Shown here: one piece after another, positions 17,820 through 26,808 of the stretch
How positions within the stretch are numbered: the stretch's first letter is position 1
How the letters are laid out: every line of letters starts with the position of its first letter
Assembly (NCBI RefSeq): GCF_030116705.1
Contig: NZ_JAOTIK010000001.1
Coordinates: forward strand, 744,001-808,000
DNA length: 64,000 bases
Direction of reading: 5' to 3'
Origin: Streptomyces sp. ML-6
Lineage (GTDB): Bacteria; Actinomycetota; Actinomycetes; Streptomycetales; Streptomycetaceae
Made by a program: the position numbers and the translations under genes
The notes under the pieces: model-generated
Databases searched by the model: none
What the model was told of the DNA's origin: nothing
What the model saw: the letters and a program-made list of their open reading frames with translations, nothing else

Positions 17820-19597
17820 TCGGCGTCGCGGAACCGGCGTACGACCCGGCCGCGCCGGAATCGGCGACGACCCTGCCGGTGGGTACTCCCGCCACCGTGC
17901 GGAGCTATGTGCGGGAGCTGTTGCGGCGCCATCGCGGGCCGTTCGCCGTGCTGATCTCGTTCAACGCCGTCGCGGTGATCGCCTCGATCGTCGGCCCGTA
18001 CCTGCTGGGCGGGCTGGTCGAGGATCTCTCCGAGGGGGTCCGGGACCTGCATCTGGAGCGCACGGCCGGGGTGTTCGCGCTCGCGCTGGTGGTGCAGACC
18101 GTGTTCACCCGGATGATGCGGCTGCGCAGCGCGATGCTCGGCGAGGAGATGCTGGCCGATCTGCGCGAGGACTTCCTCGTGCGGTCGGTGAGGCTGCCGC
18201 CGGGGGTGCTGGAGCGGGCCGGGACGGGTGATCTGCTGTCCAGGATCACCACGGACGTCGACCGGCTGGCCAACGCGATGCGCGAGGCCGTGCCGCAGCT
18301 GGCGATCGGTGTGGTGTGGGTGGGGCTGCTGGTGGGCGCGCTCACCGTGACGGCCCCGCCGCTGGCGCTCTCGGTGCTGGTCGCGCTGCCGGTCCTGATC
18401 GTCGGCGGCCGCTGGTACTTCCGGCGGGCCCCGTCCGCGTACCGCTCGGAGGCTGCCGGTTACGCGGCGGTCGCGGCGACGCTCGCGGAGACCGTGGACG
18501 CCGGGCGGACCGTGGAGGCGCACCGGCTGGGCGCGCGCCGGGTGGAGTTGTCGGACCGGCGGATCAAGGAATGGACGGCGTGGGAGCGGTACACCCTCTT
18601 CCTGCGTTCCGTGCTCTTCCCCGTCTTCAACGCCACCTATGTGACGATCCTGGGCGCGGTGCTGATGCTCGGCGGCTGGTTCGTCATCGAGGGCTGGCTG
18701 ACCGTGGGGCAGCTGACGACGGGTGCGCTGCTGGCGCAGATGATGGTCGATCCGATCGGCCTGATCCTGCGCTGGTACGACGAGTTGCAGGTCGCCCAGG
18801 TGTCGCTGGCCCGGCTGGTCGGCATACGGGACATCGAGCCGGACGCGGGCGACGCGGAGGTGGTACCGGACGGTCGGGAGATGCGGGCCGACGAGGTGCG
18901 CTTCGGTTACCGCGCCGGGCTGGACGTCCTGCACCGGGTGTCGCTGGACGTGGCGCCGGGCACCCGGATGGCGCTGGTCGGCCCGTCGGGCGCCGGCAAG
19001 TCCACGCTGGGCCGGTTGCTGGCCGGGATCTACGCGCCGCGCGCGGGTGAGGTGACGCTCGGCGGGGCGGAGTTGTCCCGGATGAGGGCGGAGCAGGTGC
19101 GTGCGCATGTGGCACTGGTCAACCAGGAGCACCATGTGTTCGTCGGTTCGTTGCGGGACAACCTCCTGCTGGCCCGTGCGGGTGCCGGGGACACGGAGCT
19201 GTGGGCGGCGCTCGCAGCGGTCGACGCGGACGGCTGGGCGAGGGCGCTGGAGGAGGGGCTGGACACCGAGGTCGGTTCCGGGGGTCTGGCGCTGACCCCG
19301 GCCCAGGCCCAGCAGATCGCCCTGGCCCGGCTGGTCCTGGCCGATCCGCACACGCTGGTGCTGGACGAGGCGACGTCGCTGCTGGACCCGCGGGCCGCCC
19401 GGCACCTGGAGCGGTCGCTGGCCCGGGTGCTGGAGGGGCGCACGGTCGTGGCGATCGCCCACCGGCTGCACACCGCGCACGACGCGGATGTGATCGCGGT
19501 GGTGGAGAGCGGCCGGATCAGTGAACTGGGCAACCACGACGAACTGGTGGCGGCGGACGGCGCGTACGCGGCGCTGTGGCGGTCCTGGCACGGCTGA
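17816..19597 (+). CDS. ABC exporter subunit, partner with intact Walker A
   Basis: A 593-residue half-transporter, translationally coupled to its partner by ATGA. Membrane domain about 40-330; ATPase domain with Walker A GPSGAGKST (389-397), Walker B TLVLDEA (513-519) and H-loop H549 (AIAHRLH). The signature is degraded to LTPAQAQQ (493-500) in place of LSGGQ. Since each composite ATP site combines Walker A of one subunit with the signature of the other, this partner plus the first subunit's LSGGQ makes one complete site, while the second site lacks both halves. This is the heterodimeric, asymmetric exporter design known from TM287/288 and TAP. Substrate unknown; no regulator is adjacent. Confidence 0.92.
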   Translation: MIGVAEPAYDPAAPESATTLPVGTPATVRSYVRELLRRHRGPFAVLISFNAVAVIASIVGPYLLGGLVEDLSEGVRDLHLERTAGVFALALVVQTVFTRMMRLRSAMLGEEMLADLREDFLVRSVRLPPGVLERAGTGDLLSRITTDVDRLANAMREAVPQLAIGVVWVGLLVGALTVTAPPLALSVLVALPVLIVGGRWYFRRAPSAYRSEAAGYAAVAATLAETVDAGRTVEAHRLGARRVELSDRRIKEWTAWERYTLFLRSVLFPVFNATYVTILGAVLMLGGWFVIEGWLTVGQLTTGALLAQMMVDPIGLILRWYDELQVAQVSLARLVGIRDIEPDAGDAEVVPDGREMRADEVRFGYRAGLDVLHRVSLDVAPGTRMALVGPSGAGKSTLGRLLAGIYAPRAGEVTLGGAELSRMRAEQVRAHVALVNQEHHVFVGSLRDNLLLARAGAGDTELWAALAAVDADGWARALEEGLDTEVGSGGLALTPAQAQQIALARLVLADPHTLVLDEATSLLDPRAARHLERSLARVLEGRTVVAIAHRLHTAHDADVIAVVESGRISELGNHDELVAADGAYAALWRSWHG

Positions 19598-19614
19598 GGG
19601 ACCACCGCGGCCGA

Positions 19615-19675
19615 GGGACCGCACGCCTTCCGGCCGGGGCGATGAAAATCCCCCGGCCGGAAGGCGTGCGGTCCC
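19615..19675. terminator. Bidirectional terminator with 25-bp perfect stem
   Basis: Arms 19615-19639 and 19651-19675 are perfectly complementary over 25 bases (each holds CCGCACGCCTTCCGGCCGG or its complement), with an 11-nt loop containing GATGAAAATC. It sits between two convergent genes, 17 bases after the exporter stop. Confidence 0.93.
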
Positions 19676-19734
19676 GGCGGGGGGCTGTGGAGCGGTCGGG
19701 GCCGGGGCACTGTGCGGTGTCCCGGCCCCGGCGG

Positions 19735-20526
19735 TCAGATGATGTTCAGCGCCGCTGCCCCGCCCACTCCCCCGAGCACCATGAAGGCCGGCATGAGCAC
19801 CTTCAGCTCCACCCAGCTGCCGGCCCGGAACCGCATGGCCTTCGGCGGGCCGACCGGGTACCAGCGCTTGCGGCCGATCGGGATGGGCCACAGGATCGGG
19901 CAGCCCGAGACGGTCAGCGCGTCACCGATGTCGTGGACGAGGGCGCCGAGCACGATCGGCAGCCCGAGCCACAGGTACTCCTGGCCGGGGGCGGTGAACA
20001 GCCAGTCGGAGCCGTTGCCCGGCTCGGCCAGGACGCCCGCCAGTATCCAGGCGCTGGTCGCGCCGAGCAGCCAGACCAGGACGTCGCTGGACATCCGGGC
20101 GGCCCGCCACAGCAGTCCTTCGACGGCCAGCACCAGGTGGACGAAGAGGATCCCCAGGACCGCCCACCGGCCGCCGGTGACCGCCGCGGCGGAGGCCCCG
20201 GCGCCGATCAGGACGGCCCAGACCCAGGTGTGCGTCAGGGTCCGGTGACCGCCGTTGCGCTGCGAGTCGCCGCGCATCTTCGTCGCCTTGTAGACGGCGT
20301 GCGAGAGCTTGTCGACGATCTCGCAGAGCCCGCGGGAGACCGGTCCGAAGGCGCGCGAGATGGTCGCGGACTTGTGGTCGAGGTCCGGGGCGAGCGCGGC
20401 TCCGGCGGTGATGAGCGCGCCCACGACGAGGACGGGCCACGGCATCGCGTGGTCCGTGGCGGCCGCCACGGCACCCACCCCCAGCCAGGCCGCCGCCCCT
20501 GACAGCGAGTGTGCCGGTCCCATCAT
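19735..20526 (-). CDS. YdjM/DUF457-like membrane-bound metal-dependent hydrolase
   Basis: A 263-residue integral membrane protein beginning MMGPAHSLSGAAAWLG. The metal-ligand motifs of the YdjM (DUF457) family are present: an early His in GPAHS, DLDHKSATIS, GGHRTLTHT and LVHDIGDALT, distributed among five or six hydrophobic segments. The family is annotated as membrane-bound metal-dependent hydrolases; E. coli YdjM is LexA-regulated and affects cell shape, but the biochemical reaction is not known. I start it at the ATG pair at 20526, after GGGAAG; upstream in-frame ATGs at 20637 and 20607 are possible but would overlap the divergent helicase promoter. It is convergent with the ABC exporter. 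Confidence 0.82.
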   Translation of the reverse strand: MMGPAHSLSGAAAWLGVGAVAAATDHAMPWPVLVVGALITAGAALAPDLDHKSATISRAFGPVSRGLCEIVDKLSHAVYKATKMRGDSQRNGGHRTLTHTWVWAVLIGAGASAAAVTGGRWAVLGILFVHLVLAVEGLLWRAARMSSDVLVWLLGATSAWILAGVLAEPGNGSDWLFTAPGQEYLWLGLPIVLGALVHDIGDALTVSGCPILWPIPIGRKRWYPVGPPKAMRFRAGSWVELKVLMPAFMVLGGVGGAAALNII

Positions 20527-20665
20527 GGTGCTTCCCGCCCCCAAAATCGTCCTGCCGCCGTTTGCCGTTGTGGCACGGCCGAGTTGAGTGGGCAGCGTAT
20601 CGCCCATGATCTTCATACGGTCGTCCGGTTCCCTCATCCGGGCGGAAGGCAGGCAAGATGGGGGC

Positions 20666-23179
20666 GTGACCCTTATCGATCAGCTGCCCCCGACCGACGA
20701 CCCCGACGCCCTCTTCGAGGCTTTCTCGTCATGGACCGAGAGCCGGGGCATCTCCCTCTATCCGGCCCAGGAGGAGGCACTGATCGAGGTGGTCTCCGGT
20801 GCGAACGTGATCCTGTCCACCCCGACCGGCTCCGGGAAGAGCCTGGTCGCGGCGGGCGCGCACTTCACCGCGCTGGCCCAGGACAAGGTCACCTTCTACA
20901 CCGCGCCGATCAAGGCGCTGGTCTCGGAGAAGTTCTTCGACCTGTGCAAGCTGTTCGGCACGGAGAACGTCGGCATGCTCACCGGCGACGCCTCGGTCAA
21001 CGCCGACGCCCCGGTGATCTGCTGCACGGCCGAGGTGCTGGCCTCCATCGCGCTGCGCGACGGCAAGTACGCCGACATCGGCCAGGTCGTGATGGACGAG
21101 TTCCACTTCTACGCCGAGCAGGACCGCGGCTGGGCCTGGCAGATCCCGCTGCTGGAGCTTCCGCAGGCCCAGTTCGTCCTGATGTCGGCCACGCTCGGCG
21201 ACGTCCGGATGTTCGAGGAGGACCTGACCCGCCGCACCGGCCGTCCCACCTCCGTGATCCGCTCAGCGACCCGGCCGGTGCCGCTCAGCTACGAGTACCG
21301 GCTGACCCCGATCACCGAGACCCTCACCGAGCTCCTGGACACCCGGCAGGCGCCGGTCTACATCGTGCACTTCACCCAGGCCGCGGCCGTCGAGCGGGCG
21401 CAGTCGCTGATGAGCATCAACATGTGCACCAAGGAGGAGAAGGAGAAGATCGCCGATCTGATCGGCAACTTCCGCTTCACCACCAAGTTCGGCAAGAACC
21501 TCTCCCGCTACGTGCGGCACGGCATCGGGGTGCACCACGCGGGCATGCTGCCGAAGTACCGGCGCCTGGTGGAGAAGCTCGCCCAGGCGGGTCTGCTGAA
21601 GGTGATCTGCGGTACGGACACGCTCGGCGTCGGCGTCAACGTCCCCATCCGCACGGTGCTGTTCACGGCGCTCACCAAGTACGACGGGACCCGGGTGCGG
21701 ACGCTGCGGGCCCGTGAGTTCCACCAGATCGCGGGCCGGGCGGGCCGGGCCGGTTTCGACACGGCGGGCTTCGTGGTGGCCCAGGCGCCCGAGCACGTCA
21801 TCGAGAACGAGAAGGCCGTCAGGAAGGCGGGCGACGACCCGAAGAAGAAGCGCAAGGTGGTCCGCAAGAAGGCCCCCGAGGGCTTCGTCGCCTGGTCGGA
21901 GACCACCTTCGACAAGCTGATCCAGTCCGATCCGGAGCCGCTGACCTCCCGTTTCCGGGTCACGCACACGATGCTGCTGTCCGTGATCGCGCGCCCCGGC
22001 AACGCCTTCGAGGCGATGCGGCGGCTGCTGGAGGACAACCACGAGCCGCGCCGGGCGCAGCTGCGGCACATCCGCCGGGCCATCGCGATCTACCGCTCGC
22101 TGCTGGACGGCGGCGTGGTGGAGCAGCTCGACGAGCCGGACGCGGAGGGCCGCATCGTCCGGCTCACCGTCGACCTCCAGCAGGACTTCGCGCTCAACCA
22201 GCCGCTGTCCACCTTCGCGCTGGCCGCGTTCGACCTGCTGGACCCGGACTCCCCCTCGTACGCGCTGGACATGGTCTCCGTCGTCGAGTCGACGCTGGAC
22301 GACCCGCGGCAGATCCTCGCGGCGCAGCAGAACAAGGCGCGCGGCGAGGCGGTCGGGCGGATGAAGGCGGACGGGGTCGAGTACGAGGAGCGGATGGAGC
22401 TGCTCCAGGAAGTGACGTACCCGAAGCCGCTGAGCGAGCTGTTGTGGCACGCGTACGACGTGTACCGCAGGAGCCACCCGTGGGTGGGCGACCACCCGGT
22501 GTCGCCGAAGTCCGTGATCCGTGACATGTACGAACGCGCCATGACGTTCACGGAGTTCACCTCGCACTACGAGCTGGCCCGGACCGAGGGCATCGTGCTG
22601 CGCTATCTGGCGAGCGCGTACAAGGCGCTGGAGCACACCATTCCGGACGATCTCAAGTCCGAGGACCTGGAGGATCTGATCGCCTGGCTCGGCGAGCTGG
22701 TCCGTCAGGTGGACTCCAGTCTCCTGGACGAGTGGGAGCAGCTGGCCAACCCGGAGATCGAGACGGCCGAGCAGGCGCAGGAGAAGGCCGACGAGGTGAA
22801 GCCGGTGACGGCGAACGCCCGCGCCTTCCGGGTGCTGGTGCGCAACGCGATGTTCCGCCGGGTGGAGCTGGCCGCGCTGGACCGGGTCGGCGAGCTCGGC
22901 GAGCTGGACGGCGACGCGGGCTGGGACGAGGACGCGTGGGGCGAGGCGATGGACGCCTACTGGGACGAGTACGACGAGCTGGGCACCGGCCCGGACGCCC
23001 GCGGTCCGAAGCTGCTGAAGATCGAGGAGGACCCGGCGCACGGGCTGTGGCGGGTCCGGCAGGCCTTCGCCGACCCGAACGGCGACCACGACTGGGGCAT
23101 CAGCGCCGAGATCGACCTGGCCGCTTCCGACGAGGAGGGCCGGGCCGTCGTCAAGGTCACCTCCGTGGGCCAGTTGTGA
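20666..23179 (+). CDS. Ski2-like DEAD/DEAH helicase with DUF3516
   Basis: An 837-residue superfamily 2 helicase. Motif I PTGSGKS is at 53-59, motif II DEFH at 144-147 (the usual DEVH/DEAH with Phe), motif III SAT near 174, and motif VI QIAGRAGR. A basic linker (KKKRKVVRKKAPEGF) leads to a long C-terminal DUF3516 region rich in acidic and Trp residues. These actinobacterial proteins resemble Mtr4/Ski2 and are thought to unwind RNA, perhaps in degradation or ribosome metabolism. The GTG at 20666 lies 6 nt after CAAGAT, so the message may be leaderless; the open frame upstream has no such support. A thioesterase gene begins 46 bases downstream, likely in the same operon. Confidence 0.92.
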   Translation: MTLIDQLPPTDDPDALFEAFSSWTESRGISLYPAQEEALIEVVSGANVILSTPTGSGKSLVAAGAHFTALAQDKVTFYTAPIKALVSEKFFDLCKLFGTENVGMLTGDASVNADAPVICCTAEVLASIALRDGKYADIGQVVMDEFHFYAEQDRGWAWQIPLLELPQAQFVLMSATLGDVRMFEEDLTRRTGRPTSVIRSATRPVPLSYEYRLTPITETLTELLDTRQAPVYIVHFTQAAAVERAQSLMSINMCTKEEKEKIADLIGNFRFTTKFGKNLSRYVRHGIGVHHAGMLPKYRRLVEKLAQAGLLKVICGTDTLGVGVNVPIRTVLFTALTKYDGTRVRTLRAREFHQIAGRAGRAGFDTAGFVVAQAPEHVIENEKAVRKAGDDPKKKRKVVRKKAPEGFVAWSETTFDKLIQSDPEPLTSRFRVTHTMLLSVIARPGNAFEAMRRLLEDNHEPRRAQLRHIRRAIAIYRSLLDGGVVEQLDEPDAEGRIVRLTVDLQQDFALNQPLSTFALAAFDLLDPDSPSYALDMVSVVESTLDDPRQILAAQQNKARGEAVGRMKADGVEYEERMELLQEVTYPKPLSELLWHAYDVYRRSHPWVGDHPVSPKSVIRDMYERAMTFTEFTSHYELARTEGIVLRYLASAYKALEHTIPDDLKSEDLEDLIAWLGELVRQVDSSLLDEWEQLANPEIETAEQAQEKADEVKPVTANARAFRVLVRNAMFRRVELAALDRVGELGELDGDAGWDEDAWGEAMDAYWDEYDELGTGPDARGPKLLKIEEDPAHGLWRVRQAFADPNGDHDWGISAEIDLAASDEEGRAVVKVTSVGQL

Positions 23180-23225
23180 GGGCGTCCGCCGTGGGGACAC
23201 CGCAGCGAGAGTGGGGAAGAACCGC

Positions 23226-24098
23226 ATGACGAACCCTGCCGATCGCCTGGTCGGCCTGCTGGACCTGGAGCGGATCGAGGTCAACATCTTCCGGGGGCGC
23301 AGCCCCGAGGAGTCCCTGCAACGGGTCTTCGGCGGGCAGGTCGCCGGGCAGGCGCTGGTCGCGGCCGGCCGGACCACCGAGGGCGACCGCCCGGTCCATT
23401 CGCTGCACGCGTACTTCCTGCGTCCGGGGCGGCCGGGGGTGCCGATCGTCTACGAGGTGGAGCGCGTCCGGGACGGCCGGTCGTTCACCACGCGCCGGGT
23501 CACGGCCGTCCAGCAGGGCCGGACGATCTTCAATCTGACGGCGTCCTTCCACCGGCCGGAGGAGGCGGGGTTCGAGCACCAGCTGCCGCCGGCCCGGGAG
23601 GTCCCGGACCCGGAGGGGCTGCCGACCGTCGCCGACGAGGTGCGCGAGCATCTGGGCGTGCTGCCGGAGGCGCTGGAGAGGATGGCTCGGCGGCAGCCCT
23701 TCGACATTCGGTACGTCGACCGGCTGCGCTGGACGAAGGAGGAGGTCAAGGGCTCCGATCCGCGCAGCGCGGTGTGGATGCGGGCGGTCGGCCCGCTGGG
23801 TGACGATCCGCTGGTGCACACCTGCGCGCTGACGTACGCGAGTGACATGACGCTGCTGGACGCGGTCCGCATCCCGGTGGAGCCGCTGTGGGGGCCGCGC
23901 GGTTTCGATATGGCGTCCCTGGATCACGCCATGTGGTTTCACCGGCCGTTCCGGGCCGACGAGTGGTTCCTGTACGACCAGGAGTCGCCGATCGCGACCG
24001 GTGGTCGGGGGCTGGCCCGGGGCCGGATCTACGACCGCGCGGGCAATCTGCTGGTGTCCGTGGTGCAGGAGGGGCTGTTCCGGGCCCTGGGCTCGTAG
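23226..24098 (+). CDS. tesB: Acyl-CoA thioesterase II (TesB type)
   Basis: A 290-residue double hot-dog thioesterase. The first hot-dog includes VFGGQVAGQALVAAGRT and the second ASLDHAMWFHRPFRADEWFLYD, where the Asp of LDH is the conserved catalytic residue in TesB. It hydrolyses medium- to long-chain acyl-CoA to free acid and CoA in the cytosol. ATG at 23226 is preceded by GGGGAAG 7 nt upstream. It follows the helicase closely and ends 10 bases before a convergent small gene. Symbol is by family, not by demonstrated orthology. Confidence 0.92.
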   Translation: MTNPADRLVGLLDLERIEVNIFRGRSPEESLQRVFGGQVAGQALVAAGRTTEGDRPVHSLHAYFLRPGRPGVPIVYEVERVRDGRSFTTRRVTAVQQGRTIFNLTASFHRPEEAGFEHQLPPAREVPDPEGLPTVADEVREHLGVLPEALERMARRQPFDIRYVDRLRWTKEEVKGSDPRSAVWMRAVGPLGDDPLVHTCALTYASDMTLLDAVRIPVEPLWGPRGFDMASLDHAMWFHRPFRADEWFLYDQESPIATGGRGLARGRIYDRAGNLLVSVVQEGLFRALGS

Positions 24099-24108
24099 CC
24101 GTACCTCT

Positions 24109-24357
24109 TCAGACGCCGGGCAGCGGGTCCTGCTCGACCTCGTGGCGGCGGGTGCGGATGTCCGGGGGCGCGGGGTGCAGTTTGGCGTCGCAGGCGGGGC
24201 CGAGGCCGGTGCGGCGCGATTCGGTACCGGTGAGCGGACGGCCGCACAGGCGGCAGCGCACCACCCGTCGCCGGGCGGCCGGGCCGTCCCCGGGCGCGGG
24301 CTCGGCGCCGGGGGCCGGGGCGGGGAGGGGCTCGGGGAAGAGTTCGGCGGACACCAC
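24109..24357 (-). CDS. Small zinc-ribbon-like protein (DUF6011 type)
   Basis: An 82-residue protein with CRLCGRPLTGTESRRTGLGPAC near the middle, the CxxC...GxGPxC pattern of DUF6011 proteins, which probably binds one zinc. The N-terminal part is Pro/Ala-rich and disordered-looking. I start at GTG 24357 because GGAAAG lies 9 nt upstream; the frame also opens at an ATG at 24405. It is divergent from the next gene and its stop is 10 bases from that of tesB. Role unknown. Confidence 0.72.
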   Translation of the reverse strand: MVSAELFPEPLPAPAPGAEPAPGDGPAARRRVVRCRLCGRPLTGTESRRTGLGPACDAKLHPAPPDIRTRRHEVEQDPLPGV

Positions 24358-24425
24358 GGAATCGATCTTTCCAGAGCGCCCGTCTACTGTGCGACTTCCG
24401 AGCACATGACGGAGGGGGTTGCCCG

Positions 24426-25130
24426 GTGAGCAACGTACTGGCGATGAAGCCGGTGGTACGGCCCGGGAAGGGCGGCGGGGCGAGGGCCGCGGTCCCGGGG
24501 GCGGTCGTGCCCGTCGGTCATGTCGTCGAGGCGACCGACGAGGCCGACGGCGGGCGCCGGGAGGTGGCGCACGTGGAGCGCGAGCTGCCGCCGGGCGGTG
24601 TGTCCGCGTATCTGGCGGCCCGCAAGTCGGGGGCGCGTTCCTTCGTGCTGTGGGCGGATCCGGAGCGCCGGGAGCGGCTGGCCACGCTGGTCACCGAGTC
24701 CGCGTCCGACGGCGTCTGCGTCTACCGGGTGCTGGGGGCGGGGGGCGAGACGATCGGCGTGCTCGTGCGGGAGAAGGCCCTCTCCGGGAAGGGGCTGCGG
24801 ACCCGGTGGACGGTGGCGCAGCCCGGCTGCCCGGAGGCGGTCGGTTTCAAGGGCCGGATCTTCTGGTGGTTCGTGTGGTGGCTGCTGCTGCCCCTCCAGA
24901 CGGCCATCGGTGTGGGCAGTGTCCTGAGCGGGGGCGGCGACGTGGCGCGCGGGCCGCGTCGCATCATCTGGCGGGCCGGCCGGGAGGTTCCGCTGGAGTT
25001 CCTCTCGGACGACAACGAGGTCCATGTCCACGCGCCCTGGGTCGACTGGCGGCTGGCGGCCGCGCTGGCGGCGCTGATCCCCACCTTCGACAGCTGGCTG
25101 GGCACGCCCTGGGACGACAAACGGAACTGA
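24426..25130 (+). CDS. Hypothetical membrane-associated protein
   Basis: A 234-residue protein of no family I recognise. The first 60 residues are low-complexity; residues 60-140 look like a folded alpha/beta domain (YLAARKSGARSFVLWADPERRE, VCVYRVLGAGGETIGVLVREK); residues about 144-165 form one strongly hydrophobic Trp-rich helix (GRIFWWFVWWLLLPLQTAIGV), and the tail ends with acidic and Trp residues. A strong ribosome site (GGAGGGGG) precedes the GTG. It may be a membrane-anchored sensor or scaffold. It stands alone between the divergent DUF6011 gene and a DUF2252 gene. Confidence 0.72.
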   Translation: MSNVLAMKPVVRPGKGGGARAAVPGAVVPVGHVVEATDEADGGRREVAHVERELPPGGVSAYLAARKSGARSFVLWADPERRERLATLVTESASDGVCVYRVLGAGGETIGVLVREKALSGKGLRTRWTVAQPGCPEAVGFKGRIFWWFVWWLLLPLQTAIGVGSVLSGGGDVARGPRRIIWRAGREVPLEFLSDDNEVHVHAPWVDWRLAAALAALIPTFDSWLGTPWDDKRN

Positions 25131-25338
25131 GCCGGGCCGCGCGGTGCCGCCCCGATGACGTCGTCGCGCCGTCGGGCCTCCCGGCAGCGGCAGGCGGGAG
25201 GCCCGGAGTGCCGGGAGCCCGTCGAACCGCGATGATCGGACTCGGGGCCGCGGGCACCTGCCGAGAAGGCGTCCGTCCCGCGGACCCGTGCCCCGGCGCC
25301 GTACGGCGCGGCGCCCGTACAGCGGCAGGAGGGTCCCC

Positions 25339-26784
25339 ATGCCCCAGGAGCCGGGCTCGACGCCCCAGGACCCGGGCCGGCTGCTCCGGACGGCGCCGCA
25401 CGCGACGCCCGAGCAGCGGGCGGCCCGCGGCAAGGCGGCCAGGCGGGCCTCCCCGCGTTCGAGCCACGCCGAGTTCGTACCACCGGTGGACCGGCCCGAT
25501 CCGCTGGGCATCCTCGAGACCCAGTCGGCCGCCCGGGTGCCCGAACTCGTACCGATCCGCTACGGGCGGATGATCGAGTCGCCGTTCCGCTTCTACCGGG
25601 GCGCCGCCGCGATCATGGCCTCCGACCTGGCCACCACCCCGAACAGCGGGATCAGGGCCCAGCTGTGCGGGGACGCCCATCTGCTGAATTTCCGGCTGCT
25701 GGCCTCGCCGGAACGGAACCTTCTGTTCGACATCAACGACTTCGACGAGACGCTGCCCGGCCCCTGGGAGTGGGACGTCAAGCGCCTGGCGACCAGCTTC
25801 GTCATCGCGGGGCGGGCGAACGGCTTCACGGACAAGGAGCGCGCGGACATCGTGCTCACCACGCTGAGGTCGTACCGGGAGGCGATGCACCGGTTCGCCG
25901 GCATGCGCAATCTCGACGTCTGGTACTCGCGGATCGACATCGGCCGGCTCAAGGAGCTGGCTGCCGGGCAGCTGGCGAAGCGCGGCCGCGCACGGCTGGA
26001 CCGGGCCGCGGCGAAGGCCCGTACCCGGGACAGTCTGCAGGCGTTCGGCAAACTCACCGAGACGGTGGACGGGCGGCCGCGCATCGCGGCGGACCCGCCG
26101 CTGCTGGTGCCGGTGGCCGATCTGCTCCCGGACGTCGAGCGCGACGCGGTGCAGCAGCTGTTCCGCGGGCTGATCACGCGCTACGGACGCAGTCTGTCCT
26201 CGGACCGGCGGGCGCTGCTCTCGGACTTCCGGTTCGTGGACATGGCGCGCAAGGTGGTCGGGGTCGGCAGCGTCGGGACGCGCTGCTGGATCATCCTCAT
26301 GCTCGGGCGGGACGGCGACGACCCGCTCCTCCTCCAGGCCAAGGAGGCCGGCGTCTCGGTCCTCGCGCCCCATCTCGGCGCCTCCTCCTGCGACAACCAG
26401 GGCGAGCGCGTGGTCTCGGGCCAGCGGATGATGCAGGCGGCGAGCGACATCTTCCTCGGCTGGGAGCGGGTGGAGGGGCTGGACGGCCGGCGTCGCGACT
26501 TCTACGTGCGCCAGTTGCGCGACTGGAAGGGGATCGCCGAGCCGGAGGAGATGGTGCCGTCCGGCATGCGGGTGTTCGGCGAGGTGTGCGGCGCCACGCT
26601 GGCACGGGCCCACGCGCGTTCCGGGGACCGGATCGCCATCGCCGCGTACCTGGGGCGCGGGCCCGCGTTCGACCGTGCGGTGGCGTGCTTCGCCGAGAAG
26701 TACGCCGACCGCAACGAGCGGGACCACCGGGCGCTCGTCGACGCGGTGCGCGCGGGCCGGCTCCCGGCGGCCGAGGCGTCCTGA
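25339..26784 (+). CDS. DUF2252 domain protein, kinase-fold-like
   Basis: A 481-residue cytosolic protein. DUF2252 hallmarks are LCGDAHLLNFR (catalytic-loop-like HxxN with GD) and FDINDFDETLPGPWEWDVKRLATS, where Asp-Asn-Asp resembles the Mg-binding segment of aminoglycoside-phosphotransferase/protein-kinase folds. The family's substrate is not known to me. AGGAGGG lies 6 nt before the ATG at 25339; the 17-codon upstream extension has no ribosome site. It stands 208 bases after the previous gene and is convergent with a small membrane protein, with only 24 bases between stops. Confidence 0.9.
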   Translation: MPQEPGSTPQDPGRLLRTAPHATPEQRAARGKAARRASPRSSHAEFVPPVDRPDPLGILETQSAARVPELVPIRYGRMIESPFRFYRGAAAIMASDLATTPNSGIRAQLCGDAHLLNFRLLASPERNLLFDINDFDETLPGPWEWDVKRLATSFVIAGRANGFTDKERADIVLTTLRSYREAMHRFAGMRNLDVWYSRIDIGRLKELAAGQLAKRGRARLDRAAAKARTRDSLQAFGKLTETVDGRPRIAADPPLLVPVADLLPDVERDAVQQLFRGLITRYGRSLSSDRRALLSDFRFVDMARKVVGVGSVGTRCWIILMLGRDGDDPLLLQAKEAGVSVLAPHLGASSCDNQGERVVSGQRMMQAASDIFLGWERVEGLDGRRRDFYVRQLRDWKGIAEPEEMVPSGMRVFGEVCGATLARAHARSGDRIAIAAYLGRGPAFDRAVACFAEKYADRNERDHRALVDAVRAGRLPAAEAS

Positions 26785-26808
26785 GACGCCCGGCCGCCCT
26801 CCTCCGAC

